Shown: positions 51,150-62,885 of the stretch, in pieces
Layout: every line of letters begins with the position of its first letter
Numbering within the stretch: position 1 is the stretch's first letter
Assembly: GCA_022376515.1 (NCBI GenBank)
Contig: WTXI01000167.1
Span: 1-64,000 of the forward strand
DNA length: 64,000 bases
Reading direction: 5' to 3'
From: Lactifluus volemus
Lineage: Eukaryota > Basidiomycota > Agaricomycetes > Russulales > Russulaceae
Notes under the pieces: model-generated
Told to the model about the DNA's origin: nothing
Databases searched by the model: none
Seen by the model: the letters and a program-made list of their open reading frames with translations, nothing else
Made by a program: the position numbers and the translations under genes

Positions 51150-52000
51150 TTCTATGGGATACTCTACTCCATCGAGGACCATCCTCACGATCACGCTCAA
51201 TTGCAACCATCACCATTGCCATCGTCGATGTCGACCATTTCACAGGTACGGTCGTGGTGCGTCCTGCATATGCTGCAAGTTATTGCGTCTTTTGTGCAGG
51301 TCAACTTACACAAACAGTAAGGTGTGGTGTACGGACAGTGAAGGTTCCCTTCAGTTGCAAATTAGGTCGTCGTCGTCATCTGTACGTGGTCATTTTTCCT
51401 CCATCGGTGCTAAGACCAAGTCGGACCTAATGCTCATATAAATTGCCGACTTATCACTACGACCCGCTCGCGCGCGCTGTGCGCCAACGTCTTCGCGCCC
51501 TCCTGTCCTTCTCTCAACGGTCATCTCCGCCGATGCCACCATCATCAGACCCTTCCTCCGCAGATACTGACGCCGACGATCACTCATCTGCACCTTCACC
51601 CGCCTCCTCCGCGCGCGATTACTCAATCTCAATGGTGTACCCATCCGAGATACCCAGCGACGACGAGACTTTGCTCCTGCTAGCCAACTCTGAGCTCACC
51701 ACTGGCGAACTGGCACCTTTGCGTGACTTTCGCGTAGACATCTTCACGTTGCCCATGCTTGGTTTGCTTCCAGCGCTCCTCGATCTGAACATCACGACCT
51801 TTGTCGCGTCAGCTCACGGGCTGCCCGGTCGACCGACCCTTGCCTGTGCGCCATCGAAAGAAGCTCTATGAATGGATGTGGAAGGACCTGTTGCACTGCG
51901 AGTCGCGCATCGCGGGCAAACAGATCAAGTATTCTCCTCCTTTCGGAGTGCGCGCTCCCCCCAGCTAACCCAAGTCCCGTTTTATAGTTCGCTCCCCCCG
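51150..52000 (+). pseudogene. Tcd-like tRNA dehydratase pseudogene, unit C (truncated)
   Basis: Very close to unit B up to about 52000: RQRLRALLSFSQRSSPPMPP, EIPSDDETLLLLANSELTTG, ELAPLRDFRVDIFTLPMLG and LYEWMWKDLLHCESRIAGKQ (about 51868-51925). After TTTTATAGTTCGCTC (about 51980) homology stops and unrelated sequence begins, so the C-terminus and the F-box partner are missing. This marks the right edge of the tandem array. Confidence 0.68.
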
Positions 52001-53154
52001 GCGTCCGAATTCACAACGACGCGCACCGAGGCGCCGCGAGTAAAGGTCGCCGAAAATAGCATCAAACCGGGCGACCCTTGTAATCGAATTGGCGGGTCCC
52101 AATGCGTTTGCCATGCCACTGGGAAACCCTCGCTGAGTCAGAGGTTGCCAACGCGCAAAAGCAGATGGCGCCAGTTGCACCCGGGAGCCATCTACGACGC
52201 GGGATGGTGGACCAAAAACACTCTCCGGCGGGGCAGGGGTCCCTACGAGAATGGCTTACTCAACTGAACATGGTGCCCAAGTTACTGTTGTAGACTTGTA
52301 GTGCGATGGGCTGAGCGAACGACCTGGATGCCTGTGTTCGTCTTGGCGTAGTGAAAATGACGACGTGCAAGCCCATTGTGCCGTGGTCTTTCTTCATTCC
52401 ATCTGCTCATGGACGGCGCACACCCTTTCTCGTTCTTTATGGCTCTACCTTACGAACACGGAGAGTGGGTGCAGGCTGTGGCTGAGATGTCGCCTGTAAC
52501 ATCGCATGTTGCTTCCACAGAAAACAGAGCACTCGGTCCTGAGTCATATTCTTTTTTTTTTTGTGAAGCGATCAGACATTCAGTAGCACTCCTTGTGGTG
52601 TACATGTACATATATCACCACTAAATGATATCACGCCTCCAAACGTACAGTATAGTCGGTGAGTCCAAGGAAGCGGTGAACCGCGCGCACGACTGCCGCC
52701 TTTCCAATTTCTGCCGATGCGCGCGGTCCCCACCACGACACCCGAGCTTCATCACCGCCTTTGCCACCACCCACCCCACCTTTCTGCCTCGCACCGCAAC
52801 CGCGCTTCTTCACGAATGTGCTGGAGAGGTGGAACTTGCAGCGCGACGCCGCCCAATAGCTCCAAGTCGGCTGGCTGAGCTGCCCTGGGAGCCCGGACGT
52901 TGATATGGACATCAGATTGTACATACGCGCTTTTTCATACCCTCGTTGCTACACTTTAAACATTTTCTTTTGGACCTATGTTGACTAAGATAAGCTAGTT
53001 GGGCCGCGTTGCTGCGATCTTATCAACGACTAAAATCTAGTGGTCATCATGAACAGGGGAGTAGGTGGGAGTGTGAACGCGAGTAAGATATGGGTAGTTG
53101 TGCCGGGACGTGCTTCGATCCACCAATTAGCTCCATTGCTGCAGCATCCACATG
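52001..53154. other. Unassigned region right of the tandem array
   Basis: A frame through about 52010-52267 (KPGDPCNRIGGSQCVCHATG; HPGAIYDAGWWTKNTLRRG) and a minus-strand frame at 52631-52924 (SWWGPRASAEIGKAAVVRAV then HRFLGLTDYTVRLEA) look protein-like, possibly exon remnants, but I do not recognise either. The rest shows nothing. Confidence 0.3.
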
Positions 53155-54560
53155 CTACAGATCCCAAGGTATATCGAACGTCCAACGGCACACCCGCCGC
53201 AGGCTCACTGGATGGCCCGATACTTGTCGATCGTCGATAAATGTGGTAAATGCGTCCTGAGCATCGCTTCCTCCAGAATATCCAACCTCTTCAACGTTCG
53301 GAAAGAGTGGCTCTCCATCGTCAGATGGTAAGGAAGGGAAAATTTTGCTGATGAGACCATCTTTCAAATGAATGGTCTTCACGTTGGTGAACGGCTTAGA
53401 AAGTTCACGCCACTGTCTTTGGTCGATATTGTTGAGCCAGTTGGATTGATGGAGCTCGTCGTAGCTGAATGCAACTTGCTCGACTGAAGAAAGTACAGGT
53501 GAAAGTGTACCAAAGAGTTGAACTGCAGGTGCAAAGTCGAGAAATCTGCACTCGATCTGCAACATCAAAGGAGTGTCCAACTTCCAAGGGACCGCGTGTA
53601 AGGAAACGGCAGATAGACCGAAAGTTACCTGGACAGCTCTAAATGTGAGGCTCTCGGATGAGTGCATGAACTGACAGAGGCGTGGAACCGTAAGGGGGAA
53701 CTGATTAAAAAGATTGACACGAAGGATGCTGAGGGAAGGGGCGCTGATCCTAGCAACAAGGCCTTCCAAATATGTGGCGGTGCCTCGGAACAAAAACCGG
53801 CGTAGGTTAGGGAGTGTGGTCATATCCGGGGTCTGGTGCAACTGCCTTTCAACATCACGGTTGGGGATAGGGGAATGAAATGTAATGGACAGCCTCTCCA
53901 GTTGGGGCCATAAGCGAAAGCCGAGTAAGTATATAACTCGGAGGGAGATAGACGGGCTCGGATGCCGAGATATTGAGAAGCGAGAGACTGACAAGTCCCG
54001 CGGCAGTTGTGGTAAGTAAGGATGATTGAGTTGGAACGGAAGCCGTCGACAGTTGGAGATGGCGTAGATTGGGGGCTTGAAACGTGGAAGGGAGGTCCAC
54101 TTCGGTCAGAGAATGGATATACATGCGTTCGAGAATTGGGAATTGATGATCCATAGCTGCGACGAACGTCCACATATGTCGGGCCATCGAAAGGTAAATG
54201 TGACGCACGCGATCACGGTGTGAAAGTGCGAGAAGTATACCTGATCTATCTGTTGCTTCCGACTTCCAACCAGGGTAATAGATGGTGAGTGGTAGAGGTG
54301 GTGAATGTGCGAGCATGTCCGCTACAGGCACACCATGGGTGCAGTAGAGATGAAGGTTGAGCCGAGATGGTGATTCAAGAATAAGATTTCGCCACAGTCG
54401 ACAAACATGTGCCAGTTTGTACCACCAGCGTTGATGGTCCCATGTAAAATTCAACATGCCATTCTTATCTTCACATTCGTCTGGATCGGATAGCTGATAA
54501 AGATGAAATATATGGAGAAGCACGTCATCGTTGAGGATGTCGATAGGCGGGTGTCGTCTA
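53155..54560 (-). pseudogene. F-box / LRR-like protein 3, frameshifted
   Basis: The F-box lies at about 54470-54560 (PIDILNDDVLLHIFHLYQLS), followed by the usual WYKLAHVCRLWRNLILESPS, LNLHLYCTHGVPVADML and PPLPLTIYYP blocks and leucine-rich repeats to about 53935. There the frame shifts: the next residues continue as LWPQLERLSITFHSPIPN in another frame and run to the stop at 53155 (ending TFDIPWDL). No good intron explains the shift. It is the same family as the F-box genes in units A and B but clearly diverged. The start is upstream of 54560 and not resolved. Confidence 0.62.
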
Positions 54561-55108
54561 TTGGTGTTAGGCCCTATTAATCGGAACAGATCAGGGACAC
54601 AAAGACCACTGGCATGATTTGGAATTGCTTACATCGGCCGAGCCTTCTAATGAGGGGAGGATAAATTACGGTAGAGCAGCAACCAGGCATTTTCAAGGAG
54701 GTGAGTAATGACGTGGATGCGACTGAAGAGCGTACAGCAGTGTGTAGGCCTTGGGCGACCGATACCTCATTCCGTGGCGGTGGCACTGTCCTTGGCCATG
54801 GTGGGCGCTGACCTATATCCAGAATCGCACGTTGGCGTCCACCTTCCTCGCTATCATCGTTGTCGCCGTCGTTACCTCGTTATGGGCCACGCCTCCTTTT
54901 CCTCACTTGCACATACTCACCTACATTTGTACATTATGCACACGGATACAGCGCAGACAGGCCAATGTCTTACAACCTTCAAACACATCAAGTTACGAAT
55001 ACATACCACACAGAGATGAAACGGAAAATTGAGTGAGGTGGTCTAGGTCAGAGATGGATGGTAGGGGTGGACCGTCGCCTGGAGCAGGTAAGCTGGGCAG
55101 GACAGGGA
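54561..55108. other. No supported gene
   Basis: Probable 5' exon or promoter region of the F-box gene at its left. No recognisable protein otherwise. Confidence 0.35.
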
Positions 55109-55698
55109 CTAGAAGGCTGTCAGGGCTGTTGAGGAATGACGGTTGAAGGATAATGTAAACGTACTCTTCATACGGTGTCCGACCGTAAGATTTGACCCAT
55201 CTGTGCTAAGTGAACTTCGCCAGGTGGCACCACGCAATGGACCGCCTTGAAGTTTAGCTCGAGAAATTGAGGCCTGAGCGACGACATAGCCCTGTCGCCA
55301 GCTTTCACGTGCAAAGTTGAGCCAAGTAGATAGATTGTGAGAAGGATGGACATGCACGGGTAGAGAAATTGGAGCCAACCACGAGCAGTTGTCCGGAGGA
55401 TTTGCGGTGAGAGGAATCTGGAATGGAAAAGTCCTGATAGAAGCTAAATGCGTGAGGGGGTCATCAAGGGAAGTAATGTTGATAGAGGACATCGACATTG
55501 GGAGGCACACCCCAACAATGTCACATACAAGGGCAACATTATTGTAGGTCACTTCTACCCCTTCCCCATCTACACTGCCAGGTGCCAGTGAGAGGTGCAG
55601 AGAGGAATGTAGTGTACAACCAGCAAAAATCACGAAATCACGCCCTGTCACATGCAAAAAGGTGGGCAAAACCTGACTTCTCAACTTAAAAACTTTTT
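55109..55698 (-). CDS. Unrecognised ORF cut at its 5' side by a CATCAG element
   Basis: About 190 codons are open (GRDFVIFAGCTLHSSLHLSL, SVDGEGVEVTYNNVALVCDI, CSWLAPISLPVHVHPSHNLS, NFARESWRQGYVVAQASISR). No ATG opens the frame. The frame is still open at 55698, where a transposon terminus begins, so the gene may have continued beyond the insertion (right flank 58537). A degraded relative of the GEGVEV block lies at the window's left edge. No function is proposed. Confidence 0.4.
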
Positions 55699-58534
55699 CA
55701 TCAGGAAAAACCTCAACTGCTAATCACTGCTAGCGAGGCAATAATTGCGGTAAGCGCATCTAGCGTCGGCTAAGCCATGATAACGCGCAATAAAATGTGA
55801 TAAACACGATAAAATACAATAAATCCCATAAAACGCGACAACTCCACTAGACATTTTTTACCGCTAAAATAGTGCTAACGAGCACTATCCTTTTGTCGAA
55901 TTATAGCACCTTCTACATGTCTTTAACAATAAATCATGTATTCCTCAGCTAAAATTCGGCTAGCAATGTCATTAGTTTGGTAAATTCTCTAATTTGATGT
56001 TAGGGACAAAAAAAAATCTAATGCTAATCAGTGCACTTCTGACTTCTCGATATCGTCACCTTCACCACCATCCCCTGAAGCATGTGATTCCCAATGAAAC
56101 AACACAGCACATCCATTTTGGGCAGGCTCGAACGGGCCTACATCACCAAGTTGGGTCTGAGAGTCCCGGGTAGTCCTAGTCCAAGCATGGTATCAATCAG
56201 TGAATGGACATGCGTGCTCTAAAAACATGCTATACCGCCTGGCGGCCCTGGAGGCCACCCTGGTTCAGGCGCAGGCACGGCTGACAACACGATAGACGCA
56301 GCCAAGATGCAGTGGTGGTAGTAGCGTTGGAGGTAGTAGTGGCAGCGGCACTATAGCTTAGCAAGCTGATATCGAGTGTGAGCTCTGGAAGCGTGTTCTG
56401 CTGTGCGAGCAGTGCGACCTGTTCCACGCTGACATCTTTTTTACCATCAAGATCAATTGGAAATTAGTCAATTTGGAATGAGAAAGAGCTGCTGGTGGTT
56501 GGTTGGACGTACCTTTCCCCGCTTGAGCTAGAGCAGAGCGACAAAAAAAATTGAGTTTCGATACGCGTGGGCGTGTACTGACGAGATTGACGATCTGAAA
56601 TTGATAACCAGTTGGTAATATCAGGTGAAATACGATGATGGGCAAAGGGGGGCAGAGAAGAGGGGATACCTTATCAATCCTCGCGGCCGGCAACAAAGAC
56701 GTCGACAATATGCGTGACAATGAATTTACAGAAGTTTCTAGTCCCGTGAAAGAATTTGTTTATTCAAGTGAGATGGCAGCCCAGATCCCAAATGGATACA
56801 GCAGTCGGGAGCACCACCTTGGCGTGCGCAGGTGGGCATTGTACTTCACCGAGTGCCATAGTACTTGGCAGTACAATAGCATGATGGAGCGGGTTGAGGA
56901 TGTAGCAGGAGCAGGAGTAGAAAAGACACCTCCTCCAGTTTGGTGAGCGGGAACCGGTGCTACAGTGGGTGCAACCACTCCTTGCGGATTTGCCGTTTTC
57001 ATGATGTGTAGAGTCGTGGGAAGCATGAGATCGACGTGCGTGTGCCTTGCCTTTGGTCGGACAAACAGGTGTTTGCGGCACTGGAGGGGAATGGTCAGAA
57101 AAACCTACGGTATGGGTGAAAACCGATATCACTGACTGGGAAGTTTACAGTTCCCAAATTGCGCATGCTTGACTTCGTCTTCTGCCATGTTCAGTTCACA
57201 TCGCGGAGTCATCTGTCAGCCGCAGGCCATCACTGCATCACTTTCTGAGTTTGAAAGCCGTACGAAAAAAAAGGTCGTACGATTTTAATTTCCCACATGA
57301 GTTTGAAAGTTCAACTTAGCCCTCAAAGCCGCTGCTGCCTTCTCTGCCCCACTACTACACCGTCACGGACATCACCCACCAGGGTAATGGATTCGCCGTA
57401 ATGTGCATGACGCCTTTTGGAACCGGTATGGACTGAAATTCTCTTCTGATCTCGTTCTCTCCCTCCCTCCCTCCGCCTCTCCAAAACAAAGCTGATTGAC
57501 GATTCGCTGCTATTTTCCAAGGAGGTACCGTCAATACAAAGACGCGCATGGCGAGGACCCACCCACAGAGTTCCATCTCCTGATGGGACAAGTGGGTGGG
57601 GTGCTCGTCCCCCTCGCGCTCTTCTGGCTCGCATTCTCGACTTACCGCGAAGTGCACTGGATCGTGCTGATGCCTGCGTTGGTCGGTCCCATTCAGCATG
57701 GGCATCTACTTTATCTTCACATCCTCCTTCACGTACAGGTCGATCGCAGCATTCCTGCTTGCATGCAACACCCCGATGTGCACGTCGTCTGCGACGGCGT
57801 CCCCCCTCTTTGCGGGGTGGATGTGCCATATTCTCGGCACGGTCTGTGCAACGCTACTGTTAAGAGGGTTGACAACCGCGAAGGCCCCACTCCTGTACGC
57901 ACATCCCACCTTCTTCTAAGTCGCTTATACCTGACCTTTTGACATACTTCTTTCAGTTTTGTTCTGTGTTATATGGCTCCTTGAACCCATCGTATATGAG
58001 CATGCCAGGTATGTTGGCCGTTTTTGATCACCTGTCACATCTGATATGGTCCAATAGTGGAGCAGTGAACATGGGGCCAGCACTCGACGTTGCAATTGTA
58101 AATGACCCAAATACAAAGATTGTGAGTCTGCCATGTAATTATGTGCTGTAACTACTGAAGCGTCGAGTATCCAGATATACCCAAGGAACAGTTTTTGACA
58201 GGACACTTATAAATACGTAGGTGCGGGTAGCATATTAAATCGCATAGACTTTATTACAGTTTTAGTACTTACTCGTTTTGATAATTTAACAAAGTTTAGT
58301 AATAATTTGAAAACCGGGTTGAAAAATTAGCGTGATTTTAGCATGAATAAGTATCAATTATTGCTAATCAGCTAGAGCTACAAATTAGCAAAATTAACAA
58401 AATTAACGCAATTAATGCTAATTAGTTATAATCGCTAGAGGGGGATAGTTAAAACTGCTAATGGGCGCTTACCACGTAATTAGACTTAATTATGTCAAAT
58501 TATGTCAAATTAGCAAGTGAGGTTTTTCCTGATG
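55699..58534. mobile_element. 2.8-kb non-autonomous CATCAG element with captured MFS fragment
   Basis: The termini are inverted copies of CATCAGGAAAAACCTCA, followed by related CTGCTAAT words. A 2-bp TT flanks each side (55697-55698, 58535-58536). Subterminal regions are AT-rich with many GCTAAT, AATTAGC and GATAAA words (55730-56030 and 58250-58520). No transposase is encoded. The interior contains a piece of an MFS transporter gene and other unassigned DNA. The terminal sequence resembles the Plavaka (8857) and MITE (25681) ends, so it was probably mobilised by a Plavaka-type transposase. Confidence 0.75.
57496..57925 (+). pseudogene. Captured MFS transporter fragment (drug/polyamine antiporter type)
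   Basis: The first part, YRQYKDAHGEDPPTEFHLLM, is followed by VPLALFWLAFSTYREVHWIV. After a frame change near 57690 it continues as MGIYFIFTSSFTYRSIAAFL, SPLFAGWMCHILGTVCATLL and RGLTTAKAPLLYA. This corresponds to the last few transmembrane helices of fungal DHA1-type MFS transporters (usual length about 500 residues); the first two-thirds are absent. With the frame change and truncation it cannot be functional. It sits wholly inside the CATCAG element. Confidence 0.65.
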
Positions 58535-58536
58535 TT

Positions 58537-59207
58537 GCTGTCTACAATTCTACATAAAATAAATTTCTGTCTGCACAAAGTTCTTCTAAAAGGGCAATAT
58601 AAGAAAACTGTGCAGCCAGTTTGATGTAAAATGGCTTTGGGCCGACAGCATAGAAGTTTTACTGTAATTTCGTTGATTTGTCACTCATTTGTCACAAGAT
58701 GTGATGAATTTGCATGACGCATATCTTAGTACCACAGTGGGGGACCATGTGGGAATCCTGGGTGCTGTGGTTCTTCCCTTTTTTAAATTTTACTTTTTTT
58801 ATTTCCCCAATGCCTCAGCTCTACAAGAAGATCAATACTGTGATTTTTCAATAGTTTGGAACTGGCGGAGAATATATTAATTGAATGAGACACACTGACA
58901 TTGGCAGGTAAAGTCATCACTACTAATTTTCTGTGATCAAACGATGGGCACTGGCTTAAAATGAACACATTGGTGACATTCTCCTTCTGAAATTATGAAT
59001 CTAGAACGAATTGAACCCCTTAGAAGTTGTGTGAATGAGGTGGTGGTCGATAGTCATAGCAGGTTAGCAGCCTTCTAGTGGGTGACCCTCAACTTTAACA
59101 TCTTCGTTTTTTATGATATAAAAGGCATTTTCAAGGAGGTAATACCAATACGTAGCATACACGTTTAGAACAATAGACTTGGGAGACACAATAGATATGC
59201 CAACTTT
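58537..59207. other. No supported gene
   Basis: AT-rich intergenic sequence between the CATCAG element and the 3' end of the P450. No motif or repeat stands out. Confidence 0.4.
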
Positions 59208-61379
59208 TCAACTTGCCATACTGTCCGCACGAATAAGTTGTTCTGCACATTTATCTCTGGGGATGATAGAACAAGGGAACGAGTTCGGACGGCTGGTACA
59301 TATGCGATAGTAAGCTGTCTGTCCCCCATTGAAAGGTAAGAATAACATATCGTACCTTACGAGCGAGCCAGTAAAGCTGTAAGTAAAGGGCTCGCCATCT
59401 GCACCTTGTCCCTTCTGGATGTTGAAAACGGAGAACAACGATGCGACAGTGATAAACAAGGTCGCATCGACGAAATGCCTTCCAGGACAAATGCGCCTTC
59501 CAAATCCAAATGCCGATGCTAATATCGGATCCTCACGCGAGCTCCCGTCTGGATTAAGGAAACGCTCCGGTTTAAACACTTCTGGCTCGGGATACATGGA
59601 AGGATCGTTCAAGATTGCCCTGTGCATCGTCGGTGTTGGCGTCCGAACAGAGTGAAGATGACTTACCATATATTTCCAATCACCGCCGCCCCTGACATAG
59701 CATGCGTTAACGGGTATTCAGATAAATTCGTGAGACAAAACTACCCACCTCTTGGTATGAAGTAACCCTTGTAGACGATGTCTTCAATGGCCGCGTGAGG
59801 AATACCTACAAGTGACATAGACTTGAGACATGCCGCGCGACTGACTGGTGATTAGATAGACGCACCTAGGGGTGTAACCGGTCTCCACCTCATGACTTCT
59901 TTGCACATGGCATCGACGAATGGTAACCTCGGTCGATCCTCAAATGTTGGAAGTCGCTCTCGGCCCGTGACGGTATCAAGTTCTTCCTGAGCCCTCTTCT
60001 GTGCGTCAGGGTGGAGTATAACAGCTAAGAGAAGTGACATGAAAGCTGAGACTGTCTAGACAATGAAGACAGAACATAAATAACTGAAATCGTGTTGTAG
60101 ATATCTGAATCACCAACGAACCGTATCAGCCCCGGCTATAGAAAAATCATTTCAATCAATCTTTACTACGTAGCGCACCAATAAACACTGACCAGTATAC
60201 ATAGACCCTAGGGCACCTGCAACCGTTTCTTCAGCCATTTGGCGCTCGGATCCGCTAAGTTTTTCTACATCCTGTAAATTTTGAAGAGCAAGTGAAGGTT
60301 TCGCCGTCCCATTGAACTATGAAAGTTACGGCGACACGGTGAGCTCTTCGGACATGCGCGGACACAAAACAATTGGATACCATGCTTTCTTTCACGAACC
60401 GAATAGGTGCGTGCATGGTCTCCTGTGCTAAATCATAGCCTAAACGAGCAAGTGGCTTATAACTCAGCCAAGGCAGCCACTCGGGGATGTGACGTACTAT
60501 GATCGTGATCATGAGCAAAATTATCCTGACATGAAATGTGAAGTAGCACATACAAAATGGAAGATCATTGACAAGCAAAGCACCAGGTAAAACCGATTGA
60601 GATGCAACGTCAGAAAAATGCCTAGCAAGCTCGACCCTTCTGTCATTTCGTCCTTGCGCTTCATATCCATATGTCATAGCTAGTATCAGCTCGCCTTGAA
60701 AACTGGTCGCAGTGAAAAGTCGGAAATTGTCATGGATCCTTGAGAGTGAGTGCTTACAGTTCGAAATGTGCTTCCCACTCGTCCGGATTTTCCAACAACC
60801 GAGAGAGGAGAATGCGTGCCTTGGACTGTTGCATTGGGCGATATTGTGCAGCGGCCCCCGGGCGAAGGCCACGATCAAGGAGCTTGCGTGCCAAGCGATA
60901 TGATTCCCCATATTTTGCTGTCTGCAGAAGCAGTTGCCATCCTGCTCTATGCCAGGTTAGTCCGCAGGCCTGAGGGCTTAATTAAAAGTGCATACATCTC
61001 AACGATTGGAATGTGAGGGCGATCGGCGCATTTGTCTCCATGCTTCTCCAGGAGATCTTTACTGTCCTCGATAGTGTTCAGTACGACGACCACTTGGCCG
61101 AAAATATGGAAAGACAAGATATTCCCTGTGACACAAATCGTAAAATGTCACGGGTATTCCAGATAACAAAAGAACGGTACCATAAATTTCGGAAAAGCGA
61201 GTATATGCAAGCCAGGAAAAATCCTTTGGAATATGGAGAATATTTCCAATGATGGGTAGAGGTCGTGGACCGGGAGGATAGGGTAGCCCTCCCCTCCTTC
61301 GATAATCTCTGATAGCGCAGAGAGTAGCAAATAACAATAGGGCAGCAAAAAGATCGAGGACAGACAGTGGTGAGACCAT
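59208..61379 (-). CDS. Cytochrome P450 monooxygenase, multi-exon, apparently intact
   Basis: A microsomal haem-thiolate monooxygenase; substrate unknown. Start at 61379 gives an N-terminal membrane anchor (SVLDLFAALLLFATLCAIRD) and the hinge PPGPRPLPIIGN. Exons then encode FHIFGQVVVVLNTIEDSKDL and GDKCADRPHIP (about 61020-61090), SYRLARKLLDRG (about 60870), ELILAMTYGYEAQGRNDRR, YKPLARLGYDLAQETMHAPI and GSERQMAEETVAGALGSMYT. The oxygen-binding AGADTT is split by an intron (about 60034-60135). The K-helix ExxR is in KEVMRWRPVTP (about 59890), FKPERF follows, and the haem loop is FGFGRRICPG (about 59480-59515). Introns have GT-AG borders and frames rejoin, giving about 500 residues, normal for the family. 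Motifs resemble the O-methylsterigmatocystin oxidoreductase-like CYPs common in Agaricomycetes. It is the best candidate for a functional single-copy gene here. Confidence 0.85.
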
Positions 61380-61488
61380 TCAGTTACCGCGCTCGAGATG
61401 AAAGACACTATTGTTGAGTCTAGGTCCCCAAGTAAGCCTGAGGGTCCCCATATTTGTATTCAAACGTTAGCGGAGAATTTAGGCCTGT

Positions 61489-61561
61489 ACAGTTGATTAT
61501 CTCACAACCCATAGTGGTTGGTAGGGGGACCACCACTATGGATTATGAGATCATCAACTGT
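61489..61561. repeat. Foldback hairpin 1
   Basis: ACAGTTGATTATCTCACAAC with CCATAGTGGTT pairs with the inverted AACCAC/CACTATGGATTATGAGATC run. The arms are about 33 nt with about three mismatches and an 8-9-nt loop. It lies in the P450 upstream region and resembles a short MITE or RNA hairpin. Confidence 0.7.
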
Positions 61562-61794
61562 ATCAGCTGTGCCTGAAACCCGCGGATCAATGATTTTTTA
61601 CATACAAGTTGCAATAAGACATGAACGAAAAAGAGGCGTTGGATCTGTTGCTTTCAAACACGCCGTCGGATACGTTGATGCCCACGTCGCCACTAATGAA
61701 GCCACGGAGTTAGTGCAGAAGTAGAAGAGCCATTATCAGAACTTTTGTCAGGAACCGACGTGATGTTGATCGTGTTTCAGCTAAAAGCCCGTTC

Positions 61795-61923
61795 GGGTCC
61801 CCAGTATCGGCTCAGCTCCCGCTCGGCTCCCCTACCAAAAATGCCAAAAATGAAGGCGTACGCCCTAAAAACTGGGCATACACCTTCATTTTTGGCAGGG
61901 GGGCTCAGCCGATACCGGGGCCC
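61795..61923. repeat. Foldback hairpin 2
   Basis: GGGTCCCCAGTATCGGCTCA is mirrored by the right end GCCGATACCGGGGCCC, and CAAAAATGAAGGCGTACGCC by GGGCATACACCTTCATTTTT. The left arm has an internal 20-nt duplication (CGGCTCCC...CCAAAAATG). It is an imperfect palindrome of about 130 bp. Confidence 0.7.
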
Positions 61924-62164
61924 TAAGTTAACTTACCCGTGACGTTACATCGCAAGCCGGGCCGGTCAAATGTAAATCTAAGTAACTTAAAGCATTCAAT
62001 TTTAATCAAAAAACCAACGATGCCCTACCGTTTGAAGTGCTTAGAACTCAAAAACCTTTCAAGAGCACCTAGTCCTCTCAAATCAATCAACGTACGTCTT
62101 CGAAATGAACCATAATAGTTTCTCTTGTAAAACCAAAAAAAAAAATGAAACTTCTAATCTCTTA

Positions 62165-62885
62165 ATTTCTCAAGTTCCGCCACACAACGCCTGGCTCTGG
62201 CTTGGCTCTCGTCACAAACCACAAACCACAATCGACCTCGGAGTTATTCGACCCGACGTACCCTGGCGCCCACCTCCCGCTTGGCAAGCGACGCTCACTC
62301 GCGCCGCGCTGGATTCACCCGACCCTGTCCCTCTTCGCGTTGCCCAAGGCGTACCTCACCAAGCCGGACGTGCCTTATCCAGAGCCTTACAAATCGCGGC
62401 CGTACCCTGAATCCCTACGACGTCCAGAGCAACGCAGCGTGGACATGTCGATGCAGTTTGTCTCGTTCAAATCGCACGTCGTACTCAAGCCCGTCGTGCG
62501 TACCAAGATCAAGCGAAGGCTCAGGGAAGTCGTGAAACTGATCGTCACTCGTGGCGCGGCGGTCGAGGAGTCGCGCACGGGACAGAAGGTTGTCGTCCTT
62601 CGTGAGGAGGACGTCGGCGCAGATAAGTGGATCGTGCCTGGTGCGTTCTTTTGCATTTGTTAAGAAGGATCCTGTTTACGATGTCCCCTGGCAGACTGGA
62701 CATACATTGCGCGGCCCACGACAGAGTTGTTCCGTATGCCCTTCGCGGAGCTGCTTGATCTCATGCGTAAAACGCTCGAGTCTCTTCATCGGCGCATCCC
62801 CAAGGTCGAAAGTATTCTGAGGCGCCATAGGCGTTCAGACGCCACATCACTCGTACGTTCCACCGCCGACAGTGATATAATCTAA
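62165..62885 (+). CDS. Small conserved-looking two-exon protein of unknown function
   Basis: A frame from about 62202 reads TYPGAHLPLGKRRSLAPRWI, FALPKAYLTKPDVPYPEPYK and FVSFKSHVVLKPVVRTKIKR. It continues RLREVVKLIVTRGAAVEE and EEDVGADKWIVP, then splices across a GT-AG intron (about 62641-62691) to DWTYIARPTTELFRMPFAEL, LRKTLESLHRRIPKVESILR and a stop at 62883-62885. The basic, proline-punctuated character and KIKRRLREVVKLIV helix resemble a mitochondrial ribosomal or RNA-associated protein, but I do not recognise a family. No ATG opens the frame after the stop at 62163-62165, so the start is probably in an upstream exon (perhaps near 62105). About 220 residues. Confidence 0.6.
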
